Made by a program: the position numbers and the translations under genes. Shown here piece by piece: positions 7,461 to 14,996 of a stretch of DNA of 28,531 nucleotides; position 1 is the stretch's first letter, and each line of letters starts with the position of its first letter. The notes under the pieces were generated by a model. That model ran no database searches, was not told where the DNA came from, and saw only the letters and a program-made list of their open reading frames with translations. This DNA comes from CAZCYE01 sp964502775. Its GTDB lineage: Bacteria > Actinomycetota > Acidimicrobiia > IMCC26256 > PALSA-555. The stretch is taken from contig CAZCYE010000008.1 in assembly GCA_964502775.1 (NCBI GenBank), forward strand, positions 1 to 28,531, read 5' to 3'.

Positions 7461-7712
7461 ATGCGCCGTTCAATCGCCGATGCTGTCGACGACCATTCGC
7501 CCGACGACGACGAGCGACCGCCCGTGCAATGGGCGGTCGCCCTCACCGACGACTGCGACGGCTGCGGCGTCGGCGAGCTGCGTGTCGTGGTGAACCTCGA
7601 GGAGGCGGGCCGCCCTGGTGCCGGGTTGGCCGCACACCTCGCTCCGGCCAATGCCCGGCGTCTGCGCGAAGCGCTCGCGAGCGCGCTACGCGAGATCGGT
7701 GAGCAGCCCTGA
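7461..7712 (+). CDS. small hypothetical protein (83 aa) with a CDGC motif
   Basis: Unrecognised. Starts at ATG 7461 with GAGG four bases upstream. The first 22 residues are polar and acidic (DDHSPDDDERP); then comes WAVALTDDCDGCGVGELRVVVNLEEAG, a beta-like stretch with a CxxC pair, and a C-terminal helix NARRLREALASALREIGE. The CxxC could bind metal or form a disulfide, but two cysteines alone do not show this. It diverges from the YihY/BrkB-family gene and converges on ribB, with 59 bases between stops. The strand pattern and the absence of a better ORF support it being real, but the evidence is modest. Confidence 0.55.
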   Translation: MRRSIADAVDDHSPDDDERPPVQWAVALTDDCDGCGVGELRVVVNLEEAGRPGAGLAAHLAPANARRLREALASALREIGEQP

Positions 7713-7734
7713 GGGCTCGGGCTCGCCGGGTCTC

Positions 7735-7761
7735 GACGTCAGCGCCCGGATGACGTCAGCG
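7735..7761. repeat. direct repeat GACGTCAGCG
   Basis: Two exact 10-base copies (7735-7744 and 7752-7761), 7 bases apart, in the 59-base region between the convergent small gene and ribB. The second lies within TGACGTCA, an 8-base palindrome. No hairpin with a T-run is present, so it is not a convincing terminator; the role is unknown. Confidence 0.5.
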
Positions 7762-7771
7762 GACCGGTGAG

Positions 7772-8416
7772 TCACAGGAGCAGGGGCGCGGGTGCCCGCT
7801 CGTCACGGGTGGCGAGCTTCATCCGGTGGTCCACCACCTGACCCACCGACACCATGGCGATCCGGTGCTCCTCGGCGAAGAGCGTCAGCTCCGGGACGCG
7901 GGCGGGGGAGCCGTCCTGGGCGAGCACCTCGCAGATGACCGCGGCGGGCGGGAGCCCGGCGAGGCGCACGAGGTCCACCGAGGCCTCGGTGTGCCCCCGG
8001 CGCTCGAGTGTCCCCCCGGCGCGGGCCCGGAGCGGGAACACGTGACCCGGGCGCTTGAACTCGCCCGGCGCGGCGTCGGGGTCGACCGCCCGCCGGATGG
8101 TGAGCGCCCGGTCGGCCGCCCCGATCCCACTGCCGGCGTCCATGTGGTCGATGGACACCGTGAACGCGGTGTCGCAGCCTGCGCGCTCGGGCGGGACCAT
8201 GGGGTGCAGGCCGAGCGCGTCGAGGCGCTCGGGCGCACACGGCATGCACACGAGGCCGCGGGCCCAGCGCAGCATGAAGTTGATGGCCTCGGGAGTCACC
8301 CAGCTCGCGGCCATGGTGAGGTCGCCCTCGTTCTCACGGTCCTCGTCGTCGACGACGAGGACCATCTCACCGCGCCGGATCCTCCGTAATGCCTCTTCGA
8401 TCGGCTGCAATCCCAT
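7772..8416 (-). CDS. ribB: 3,4-dihydroxy-2-butanone-4-phosphate synthase
   Basis: Converts ribulose 5-phosphate to the four-carbon riboflavin precursor plus formate. Seen: VLVVDDEDRENEGDLTMAA with the metal/substrate acidic loop, FMLRWARGLVCMPC, IDHMDAGSGIGAADRALTIR, and RRGHTEASVDLVRLAGL, the signature with the catalytic His and Glu; CEVLAQDG follows. The protein is 214 residues, so it is the monofunctional form without the GTP cyclohydrolase II domain that many actinobacteria fuse to it. ATG 8416 has GAAGGG 11 bases upstream; GTG 8428 in frame has no such site. It follows the histidine kinase by 67 bases in the same direction and may be read from that operon. No FMN riboswitch is visible before it. 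Confidence 0.93.
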   Translation of the reverse strand: MGLQPIEEALRRIRRGEMVLVVDDEDRENEGDLTMAASWVTPEAINFMLRWARGLVCMPCAPERLDALGLHPMVPPERAGCDTAFTVSIDHMDAGSGIGAADRALTIRRAVDPDAAPGEFKRPGHVFPLRARAGGTLERRGHTEASVDLVRLAGLPPAAVICEVLAQDGSPARVPELTLFAEEHRIAMVSVGQVVDHRMKLATRDERAPAPLLL

Positions 8417-8483
8417 TCGTGTGTCCACCCTTCGCAGTTGCGGTCGTGTTCGAACGTCCGTGTCGATCAGAACCTCTGGGTCC

Positions 8484-9566
8484 TCAGTTGGTGTTGCCGT
8501 TCGTGTGCGCGCGCCGGTGCTCTCCGGGCGACGGCAACGTCACCACCATCCGGCACCCCCGTGGCTCGCGGGCTCCGGCGTGGATCTCCCCTCCGTGCAG
8601 GTCCACGATCCAGCGCGCGATGGCGAGCCCGAGGCCCGTCCCCCCGTCGCTCGACGACCGGACCGCGTCCACGCGGTGGAAGCGCTCGAAGACCAATGCG
8701 CGCTCGGCCTCGGGGATGCCCGGCCCCTCGTCGAGCACCTCGATCGTGACGCCGACGTCGTCGCGACGGGCGCGTACCTCCACGGTGCCACCCCGGGGAC
8801 TCAGCCGCACGGCGTTCTCCAGCAGATTGGCCACCACCTGGTGCACCCGCTCGGGGTCGCCGTCGGCGGTGAGGTCATCGGGCTCCACGTTCACGGTCAT
8901 GTCCACGTCGTGCTCGCGCAGCTGCTGCTCGCGTACTGCGTGCTCGAGCATCGGCTCCACCCGGAAGCGCTCCCGCTCCAGGGGCACCACGCCGGCCTCC
9001 AGACGGGAGAGGTCGAGGAGTTGGCGTACCAGGCGTCCGAGGCGCTCCACCTGGCCGAGCATCGTGGCGAAGGTGTCCTGACTCGGCGGCGCCACCCCGT
9101 CCACGAGGTTCTCGAGCACGGCCTGGAGCGCGGTGATCGGCGTGCGAAGCTCGTGCGACACGTTGGCCACGAGGTCCCGGCGCAACCGGTCGGTCTCGGC
9201 CAGCACGGCCGCCATCTCGTTGAACGAGCGGGCGAGCTGGCCCACCTCGTCACGGGACGTCGCGGTCACGCGCCGCGAGTAGTCGCCCCGGGCCATCGCC
9301 TCGCTCGCGGCCACCATCTCGCGCAGCGGTGACGTCATGCCCCGGGACAGGAACCACACCATCGTCATGGCGACGGCACCCGCCATCACGCCCGCCAGCG
9401 ACGGCCAGATCCCGACCTTGACCCCCACCCAGAACACGAAGATCGTCACCGCCACCGCGGCGGCGATGACGAACCCGAGCTTCAGCTTGATCGATCGGAA
9501 CGTGTCGAGGGGCCGGTGGACGTCGAGGTGCCGGAGGTCGACGGGAGGCGGTCGGTGCGCGCTCAC
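8484..9566 (-). CDS. HAMP-domain sensor histidine kinase with almost no sensor loop
   Basis: Membrane histidine kinase partner of the adjacent response regulator (360 residues). Order: cytoplasmic N-terminus, two membrane segments (about 30-50 and 54-75) separated by only a few residues, HAMP (SPLREMVAASEAMARGDYSRR to FNEMAAVLAE, about 79-125), HisKA with the phosphorylated His near 138 (NVSHELRTPITALQ), and the ATPase domain with NLLENAVRLSP (N box), DEGPGIP (G1), FERFHRVD (F box) and GGTGLGLAIA (G2). GTG 9566 overlaps the response regulator stop as GTGA. The reading frame is open much further upstream, but only as antisense to the regulator. With no periplasmic domain, the signal is probably sensed in or at the membrane (inference). 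Confidence 0.93.
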   Translation of the reverse strand: MSAHRPPPVDLRHLDVHRPLDTFRSIKLKLGFVIAAAVAVTIFVFWVGVKVGIWPSLAGVMAGAVAMTMVWFLSRGMTSPLREMVAASEAMARGDYSRRVTATSRDEVGQLARSFNEMAAVLAETDRLRRDLVANVSHELRTPITALQAVLENLVDGVAPPSQDTFATMLGQVERLGRLVRQLLDLSRLEAGVVPLERERFRVEPMLEHAVREQQLREHDVDMTVNVEPDDLTADGDPERVHQVVANLLENAVRLSPRGGTVEVRARRDDVGVTIEVLDEGPGIPEAERALVFERFHRVDAVRSSSDGGTGLGLAIARWIVDLHGGEIHAGAREPRGCRMVVTLPSPGEHRRAHTNGNTN

Positions 9567-10303
9567 GTCGTGGCCGCGGTGGGAGAAGCAGGCTCGGCAC
9601 CGTCGCCGGCCGCGTACCCGACGCCATGCACGGTGCGCACCACGTTCGAGCCGAGCTTGGAGCGGAGGGCACGCACGTGCGAATCGACTGTGCGGAGGCC
9701 GGACCCGTCGCGGTAGCCCCAGACCTCGGCGAGGAGCTGCTCGCGGGAGAACACGTGGCCCGGCCGGCGGGCGAAGAAGGCGAGGAGCTCGAACTCGGTG
9801 GGGGTGAGGTGCACAGGCTGGCCCGAGTCGAGGACGCGCCGAGCGGCAGCGTCGATCTTCACCTTGCCGATGCGGAGCCGCTCGCGTTCGGGCTGGCCCT
9901 CGCGCTCCACCCGGCGCAGCAGCGCGTGGACCCGGGCGGTGAGCTCGCGGGCGCTGAAGGGCTTGGCCAGGTAGTCGTCGGCCCCCACCGCAAGGCCCAC
10001 CACGAGATCGGTCTCGGAATCCCGGGCCGTGAGCATCAAGACGGGTACGGGCCGGTCGCGTTGGATGCGCTTGCACACCTCGAGGCCGTCGAGTCCCGGG
10101 AGCATGAGGTCGAGCACCACGAGGTCGGGGCGGAGGCGGTCGCAGGCATCGACCGCGGACGGTCCGTCGAGGGCGATCTCCACGGCGTAGCCCTCGCTGC
10201 GGAGCCGGGCCCCTACCGCGGCGGCGATCGGGGCCTCGTCCTCCACGACGAGGATCGTGCGCGTCTGGGGCGGAGCCGCCGTCGTCGTCGTCGAAGTGCT
10301 CAT
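9563..10303 (-). CDS. OmpR/PhoB-family response regulator
   Basis: Two-domain transcription factor of 246 residues. The receiver domain has the acidic pocket VVEDE (about 19-23), phospho-acceptor Asp65 in LVVLDLMLPGLDG, the switch Thr92 in MLTARD and Lys114 in YLAKPFS. The C-terminal winged helix shows LTPTEFELLAFFARRPGHVFSREQLL and RTVDSHVRALRSKLG, ending in VRTVHGVGYAA. ATG 10303 lies 8 bases after TAGCAT, giving a leaderless transcript; the frame is open to 10366, but this start fits the promoter and family length. It leads an operon with the histidine kinase (4-base overlap) and perhaps ribB. Targets are unknown. Confidence 0.94.
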   Translation of the reverse strand: MSTSTTTTAAPPQTRTILVVEDEAPIAAAVGARLRSEGYAVEIALDGPSAVDACDRLRPDLVVLDLMLPGLDGLEVCKRIQRDRPVPVLMLTARDSETDLVVGLAVGADDYLAKPFSARELTARVHALLRRVEREGQPERERLRIGKVKIDAAARRVLDSGQPVHLTPTEFELLAFFARRPGHVFSREQLLAEVWGYRDGSGLRTVDSHVRALRSKLGSNVVRTVHGVGYAAGDGAEPASPTAATT

Positions 10304-10311
10304 CGACGCCC

Positions 10312-10317
10312 ATGCTA
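10312..10317 (-). promoter_or_regulatory. -10 element of leaderless response-regulator promoter
   Basis: TAGCAT on the minus strand, 8 bases before ATG 10303. The 92-base gap to thiQ upstream is large for this region, which fits an independent promoter for the two-component genes. Confidence 0.5.
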
Positions 10318-10395
10318 GGGAGCCGCTGTGTACGAGTGCTGTCCGAGTTGTGCGGATTCCGTGCACACCAGCCGCTCTGAGGCGGGGCGGACCGA

Positions 10396-11376
10396 TCAGA
10401 GGCCCTCGAGCACCCCGCGAGGATCGACCGCGAGGCGCACCTGCTCGCCGGGGCCCGGAGCGCCTTCGGCGGGTACCTCCACGTCGAGCGTCTGGTGGGC
10501 GTCCGGGGGGTGCGGGTCCGGCCCGTGCGGTTCCGCCAGCGCGACGCGCAGGCGGATGCGGCCTCCGTGCCAGCGGGCGTCGAGGACCCGCCCCGAGAGC
10601 GGGCCGTGGGGGTCGATCGCCACGGCGTCGGGGCGGACCGCCACCGTGCCGCGCCCGAGCGCCGTGGTGAGGTTCCAGCCGAGGAACCCCGCGACGAAGG
10701 AGCTGGCCGGCGCCGTCCAGAGCTGCGCCGGCGGGCCGACCTGCTCGATGCGTCCCCCGTGCATCACCGCTACCCGGTCCGAGAGCCCGAGCGCCTCGTC
10801 GTGGTCGTGGGTCACGAACAGCACCGACAGCCCGATCCGGCGGAAGAGATCCCAGAGCTCGTCGGCCAGGTGCTCGCGCAGGCGCCGGTCGAGCGAGCCG
10901 AGCGGCTCGTCGAGCATCAGCAGGCGGGGCTCGGGGGCCAGGGCCCGCGCCAACGCCACGCGTTGGCGCTCACCACCGGAGAGCTCGTGAACCTGACGGT
11001 GCCCGAAGGCGCTCAACCCCACGAGCGCGAGCGCGTCGCGGGCACCGGACGCGGCGTCGCGGTTGGACCGGCCGTGCATGCGCAACCCGAACGCCACGTT
11101 GGCGAGCACGTTGCGGTGCGGGAACAGCGCGTGGTCCTGGAACATGAGCCCGAGGCCGCGCCGGTGGGTGGGCACGCCGGCGAGGTCCTCACCGTCTCGG
11201 GTGATGCGCCCGGCGGTGACGGGCTCGAGGCCCGCGACGGCGCGCAACAGGGTTGTCTTGCCCGAGCCGCTCGGGCCGAGGATGCCCACCACCTCACCGT
11301 CGTCCACGGTGAGGTCGACGCCGTCGAGCGCGACGGTGTCGCCGAAGGTCACTCGAACGCCGTGGACGCCGAGCAT
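10396..11376 (-). CDS. thiQ: thiamine ABC transporter, ATP-binding subunit
   Basis: ATPase that energises import through the ThiP permease, on the cytoplasmic face. Seen: Walker A GPSGSGKTT (34-42), Q-loop FQDHALFPH, ABC signature LSGGERQR (132-139), Walker B LLMLDEP (152-158) with D-loop LGSLDRR, and the switch His190 in VTHDHDEA. After about residue 230 there is a C-terminal extension (AVRPDAVAIDPHGPLSGRV, then beta-rich to the end) that looks like a TOBE domain. The sequence alone fits the FbpC/PotA/ThiQ group; the thiamine call comes from ThiB-like and ThiN neighbours and the TPP riboswitch. ATG 11376 follows the permease stop by 8 bases containing GGCGG. Last gene of the operon. Confidence 0.88.
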   Translation of the reverse strand: MLGVHGVRVTFGDTVALDGVDLTVDDGEVVGILGPSGSGKTTLLRAVAGLEPVTAGRITRDGEDLAGVPTHRRGLGLMFQDHALFPHRNVLANVAFGLRMHGRSNRDAASGARDALALVGLSAFGHRQVHELSGGERQRVALARALAPEPRLLMLDEPLGSLDRRLREHLADELWDLFRRIGLSVLFVTHDHDEALGLSDRVAVMHGGRIEQVGPPAQLWTAPASSFVAGFLGWNLTTALGRGTVAVRPDAVAIDPHGPLSGRVLDARWHGGRIRLRVALAEPHGPDPHPPDAHQTLDVEVPAEGAPGPGEQVRLAVDPRGVLEGL

Positions 11377-11384
11377 CCCGCCGC

Positions 11385-13022
11385 CTAGAACGTTGCCCCG
11401 CGTGCGGGGCGGAGCCGGTCGATGACCAGGATGCTCGCCGCGGTGACCGCGGCGAGCAGGACGCTGGCCGCCATCGCCGCGCCGAAGTTGGCATCGCCGG
11501 GTTGGCCGAGCAGGCGGTAGATCACCACGGGCAGCGTCTGGGTGTCGGGCCGGGCCAGGAACACCGTGGCTCCGAACTCACCGAGCGAGATCGCGAAGGC
11601 GAAGCCGGCGGCGGCCAGGAATGCGCGGCCCACGATGGGCACGTCGATCTCGCGCCACACGCGCCGGGGTGACGCTCCGAGCGTGGCCGCGGCCTCCCGG
11701 AGCCGCGGGTCGATGGCCCTCAGCATCGGCGCCACCACCCGCACCACGAAGGGGATCGCCACGAGCGCCTGGGCCACGGGGATCAGGATCCACGAGGTGC
11801 GCAGGTCGAACGGCGCCTCGTCGAGGGCGATGAGGAACCCGAATCCCACCGTCACGGCCGACACGCCCAAGGGAAGGGTGAGTGCCGCGTCGAGCACGCG
11901 GGCGCGGCGGCTCCGGGCGACGACGAATGCCGCCATCCCGCCCACGGCCAACGCGATTGCGGTGGCGGTGGCGGCGAAGGCCAAGGAGTTCAGGATCGCG
12001 TCGGTGGGCGCTACGAACAGCACGCTGTCCGACCGCAGGTGGCCCAGCGCGCCGTAGTAGTCGAACGACGCGCCGCCGGGCGTGGCGAACGACCGTGCCA
12101 CCAACACGCCCAGTGGCGCGCCCAGCAGCAGCGCCATCACGGCGAGGTTGGCGGCGACCGCCCCCCGCTCACCTTTCGACCGGGGGCGCCGCGCGCCTCC
12201 CCGCTCCGATCGCAAGGACAGCGCGACGCTGCGCCGGCGCTCGATGGATCCCACCGCCGTGAAGAGCGCGATCACCGCGAGCAGCTGCACGACGGAGAGC
12301 GCGGCCGCGGTACGAAGGTCGAGCAGCTGCGCGGTCTGGCGATAGATCTCGGTCTCGAGGGTGGCTCGGGTGGGGCCGCCCAGGACGAGGATCACCCCGA
12401 ACGATGTGAAGGTGAACAGGAACACGATCGAGGCCGAAGCCGCCAACGCGGGTCTCAGCGCCGGGAGCGTCACGCGGGTGAATGCCTGCCACCGACTCGC
12501 GCCGAGCACGCGTGCCGCTTCCGCCTGGTGCGGGTCGAGGCGCTCCCAGAGCGTGCCCACCACTCGTATCACGACCGCGTAGTTGAAGAACACGTGCGCG
12601 AGCAGGATCGCGCCGAGCGACGCCCGTATGCCCAACGCCAGGAAGGCGGAGCCCACGACCACGGTCGGGAGCACGAAGGGCACCATGACGGCGGCCCTGA
12701 TGACGGCGCGGCCGCGGAACTCATAACGCGCGACCACGTACGCCGCGGGGAGCGCGACGGCCATGGTCACGAGCGTGGAGAGGGCGGCCTGCCACGCCGT
12801 GAACCACGCCACTGCCCGCAGGCCCGGGTCGCCGAACACGTCCGCGATCGGCGAGAGGTCGAGCACGCCGCCGGGAACGAGCCCGCGGCCGAGGATCGAC
12901 GCCACCGGGTACACGAAGAAGATGCCCAGGAACGCCAGCGGCACGAGCGCGCTCAGCATCCGTCCCGCCCGGGCCACGCGGCCCGGTGTCACGGCAGTCC
13001 GCCGACCGGGTGGCGTGCTCAC
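11385..13022 (-). CDS. thiP: thiamine ABC transporter, fused two-domain permease
   Basis: A 545-residue inner-membrane permease made of two homologous halves, as in ThiP and FbpB. Each half has about six membrane segments and a cytoplasmic EAA loop that docks the ATPase: EAARVLGASRWQAFTRVTLPAL in the first half and EAAATLGASPRRVWREIDVPI in the second. Between the halves is a basic linker (RSERGGARRPRSKGERG). The start is GTG 13022, overlapping the thiB stop by 4 bases (GTGA). It is flanked by the binding-protein and ATPase genes. Iron(III) or another ThiP-like substrate would be the alternative without the riboswitch context. Confidence 0.9.
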   Translation of the reverse strand: MSTPPGRRTAVTPGRVARAGRMLSALVPLAFLGIFFVYPVASILGRGLVPGGVLDLSPIADVFGDPGLRAVAWFTAWQAALSTLVTMAVALPAAYVVARYEFRGRAVIRAAVMVPFVLPTVVVGSAFLALGIRASLGAILLAHVFFNYAVVIRVVGTLWERLDPHQAEAARVLGASRWQAFTRVTLPALRPALAASASIVFLFTFTSFGVILVLGGPTRATLETEIYRQTAQLLDLRTAAALSVVQLLAVIALFTAVGSIERRRSVALSLRSERGGARRPRSKGERGAVAANLAVMALLLGAPLGVLVARSFATPGGASFDYYGALGHLRSDSVLFVAPTDAILNSLAFAATATAIALAVGGMAAFVVARSRRARVLDAALTLPLGVSAVTVGFGFLIALDEAPFDLRTSWILIPVAQALVAIPFVVRVVAPMLRAIDPRLREAAATLGASPRRVWREIDVPIVGRAFLAAAGFAFAISLGEFGATVFLARPDTQTLPVVIYRLLGQPGDANFGAAMAASVLLAAVTAASILVIDRLRPARGATF

Positions 13023-14131
13023 CGCAGCACGGTGGTGGTCCACTCGTCGATCCAGCGTTCCCGGTTGCGCCCGATCACACGGGGGCCGAGCGTGAGTGGC
13101 TCGTCGGGGACCTCGGCGAACTCGGTGAAGACCTCGGGCAACGGCGTGCCCTCACGCACCGGGAACACGAACATCTGGAGCGGGAGATCGGCCTGGAAGG
13201 CCTCGGACAGCGCGAAATCGACGAAGCGGCGTGCCGCCCCCGGGTGCTCCGTGCCCTTCAGCACGCCGATGTACTCGACCTGACGGAAGCACGATCCCAG
13301 CATCGTCCCGATCGGCGACGAGTCCGGTGGGGGGTCACTGAAGTAGACGGCGGCAGGAGGGCTCGACGCGTACGACACCACCAGCGGCCGCTTGCCGTTG
13401 CCACCGCCCTGGCTGAACGAGCCGTTGAACGCCTGTTCCCAGCCCGACGTCACCTCCACGTCGTTGGCCCGCAGCTCGGCCCAGAAGTCGCGCCATGCGG
13501 GCTCGCCGAGCTCGGCGATCGTGGCGAGCATGAACGCCAGGCCGGGCGAGGACGTCGCCGGGTTCTCGACCACGAGCCGCCCCCGGTACGCAGGATCGGT
13601 GAGGTCGGTGAGGGTGGCGGGCACGGGGACCCCGCGATCGGCGAACCACTCCTTGTCGTAGCTGATGCACACATCACCCCAGTCGACGGGCGTCACCCGG
13701 CCACGAGTGCCGGCTCGGTAGGCGGGACTCACCTCGCCGAGTGCGGGCGAGCGGTACCGCTCGAAGATCCCGGCGCGAAGCGCCCGCGACACGAAGGTGG
13801 TGTCCACGCCGAAGAGCAGGTCGGCGAGGGGCTCGTCCTTGGTCAGGATCGCCGTGTTCACCACCTCGCCCGCGTCACCACCGGCGAGGACCTTCACCCG
13901 GATACCGGTCTCGCGCCGGAACTCGGCGAGCACACGCTTCGACACGCTGAACGAATCGTGGGTCATCAGGGTGATGGTGCTGCGCTCGGCCTGGTCTTGC
14001 CCGCCGTCGGCCCACCGGGCCGGGCCGGTCGTGCCGGTCGCGCCCGGCGCCATGCCGGTCACCAACCCGGTTACCAGGCCGAGGGTGACCACGAGCACGG
14101 TGAGGATCCGGGGCAACTCGAGCTCCTTCAT
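13019..14131 (-). CDS. thiB: thiamine-binding periplasmic protein of ABC importer
   Basis: Secreted solute-binding protein (370 residues) that captures thiamine or its phosphates and delivers them to ThiPQ. A signal peptide is visible at residues 1-30 (MKELELPRILTVLVVTLGLV and on); there is no clear lipobox, although an actinobacterium would be expected to tether it, so anchoring may be through an uncleaved helix. ThiB-family features: ITLMTHDSFSVSKRVLAEF, VLAGGDAGEVVN, ADLLFGVDTTF, TPVDWGDVCISYDKEWF, NPATSSPGLAFML and VVSYASSPPA. The start ATG 14131 overlaps the thiN stop as ATGA; an upstream ATG at 14158 would only add basic residues and overlap thiN further. Operon position and the TPP riboswitch upstream support thiamine specificity. 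Confidence 0.88.
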   Translation of the reverse strand: MKELELPRILTVLVVTLGLVTGLVTGMAPGATGTTGPARWADGGQDQAERSTITLMTHDSFSVSKRVLAEFRRETGIRVKVLAGGDAGEVVNTAILTKDEPLADLLFGVDTTFVSRALRAGIFERYRSPALGEVSPAYRAGTRGRVTPVDWGDVCISYDKEWFADRGVPVPATLTDLTDPAYRGRLVVENPATSSPGLAFMLATIAELGEPAWRDFWAELRANDVEVTSGWEQAFNGSFSQGGGNGKRPLVVSYASSPPAAVYFSDPPPDSSPIGTMLGSCFRQVEYIGVLKGTEHPGAARRFVDFALSEAFQADLPLQMFVFPVREGTPLPEVFTEFAEVPDEPLTLGPRVIGRNRERWIDEWTTTVLR

Positions 14132-14808
14132 CCGCGGAGGCCAACGAGGTCTGGGCACACCACGAGCAGGGTTCCGGTGCTCACCTGCACCGTGGCCGCG
14201 GGCGCAACGAGCTCGTTGCTCACGCCGCGCGTGGAGCCCGGCTCGAGATCCGCACCGCGGAGGGGGAAGCGCAGGCCGGCGGTGGTCACGCCGCGCGCAC
14301 GTCCTCCGACCGCGAGCAGGCTGACCAGCGAACCGGGTGCACCGTCGATCGTGATCTCGTCGTGCACCACGGCCACGTACGCGCGGTCGAGGTACGCGTC
14401 CAGGCGCGCGGTCGCGTACCGCGTCGACGCGAGCACGGCGACGTTGGCGAGGAAGTGGTCGAGGCGCCCGCCGTAGCCCCCGACCACGGTGATCGTCGAC
14501 GCGCCCCGATCGACGGCCGCGTCGAGCGCGAGCTCGAGGTCGGTGGTGTCCTTGTCGGGAGCGTGGCGCTCGACGGCGGCCCCGCCCGCGATCGCGGCGT
14601 CGAGGTGCGCCGGGTCGACCGAGTCGAGATCGCCCACCACGAGGTCGACGCGGCGGCCGAGCCGGGTGGCGTGCTCGAGCCCCGAGTCGGCCGCGATCAC
14701 GAAGGCGTCGTCGGCAAGGCGCGTCTCGACGCCGAGTGGATGCGGGTCACCTCCGGCGAACACCACCACGACGTCGACCGAAGGTGAATCGGCGCCCGGG
14801 ATCCCCAT
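14128..14808 (-). CDS. thiN: thiamine pyrophosphokinase
   Basis: Transfers pyrophosphate from ATP to thiamine to make TPP in the cytoplasm. The 226 residues show the family motifs: FAGGDPHP, VIAADSGLEHA (Asp41), VVGDLDSV (Asp60, Asp62), DKDTTDLELAL (85-95) and VVGGYGGRLDHFLAN (catalytic loop near 113-118); the C-terminal half is the beta-rich thiamine-binding domain (GSLVSLLAVGG, LRFPLRGADLEPGSTRGVSNEL). ATG 14808 is three bases after the TPP aptamer, whose last segment supplies the ribosome-binding site; an open frame to 14880 runs through the riboswitch and is not translated. As first gene of the operon with ThiBPQ it couples import to trapping as TPP, a salvage rather than a synthesis pathway. 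Confidence 0.93.
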   Translation of the reverse strand: MGIPGADSPSVDVVVVFAGGDPHPLGVETRLADDAFVIAADSGLEHATRLGRRVDLVVGDLDSVDPAHLDAAIAGGAAVERHAPDKDTTDLELALDAAVDRGASTITVVGGYGGRLDHFLANVAVLASTRYATARLDAYLDRAYVAVVHDEITIDGAPGSLVSLLAVGGRARGVTTAGLRFPLRGADLEPGSTRGVSNELVAPAATVQVSTGTLLVVCPDLVGLRG

Positions 14809-14811
14809 GTC

Positions 14812-14920
14812 GCTCCCTTCGCCGGCATTACCCGGAGCAGGTTCGAGGGGTCGGCGACGCTGTGATCGCGGCGTGCGCACCGCGGCACCTGGTCGCCCTC
14901 TCAGCCCGGCTGTCCCGAGC
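14812..14920 (-). promoter_or_regulatory. TPP riboswitch (THI element)
   Basis: All conserved blocks are present on the minus strand: GGGACAGCCGGGCTGAGA, then a long P3 arm (GGCGAC pairing with GTCGCC), then GACCCCTCGAACCTGC, TCCGGGTAATGCCGGCG and AAGGGAGC. P1 can form between GCTC (14917-14920) and GAGC (14812-14815). The purine run GAAGGGAG, which should serve as the thiN ribosome-binding site, is part of the aptamer, and ATG 14808 follows after three bases. TPP binding should therefore block ribosome access directly; no separate expression platform or terminator hairpin is present. Confidence 0.95.
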
Positions 14921-14943
14921 TCCCCGTGGGTTGTGTGCTCTTC

Positions 14944-14949
14944 ATGCTA
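14944..14949 (-). promoter_or_regulatory. -10 element of thiamine operon promoter
   Basis: TAGCAT on the minus strand about 24 bases upstream of the aptamer. Transcription would start near 14937, giving a leader of about 130 bases that contains the riboswitch. It is the same -10 sequence seen at 7369 and 10312. Confidence 0.45.
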
Positions 14950-14996
14950 CGTCGCCAGAGTTGTGGCGCGCCCCAGGCGGCGACCAGGCTCCAGCC

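Noticed and set aside
7751..7758. TGACGTCA, identical to a eukaryotic CRE site
   Set aside because: An 8-base palindrome between convergent genes in a bacterium; the match to a eukaryotic site has no meaning here.
8417..8483. Possible FMN riboswitch before ribB
   Set aside because: Only 67 bases separate it from the kinase gene and none of the conserved RFN segments is present.
8484..10313. 609-codon frame that would fuse an N-terminal extension to the histidine kinase
   Set aside because: The extra 249 codons lie in another frame over the response regulator and translate to Arg/Pro-rich noise. The GTG 9566 overlap gives a normal kinase.
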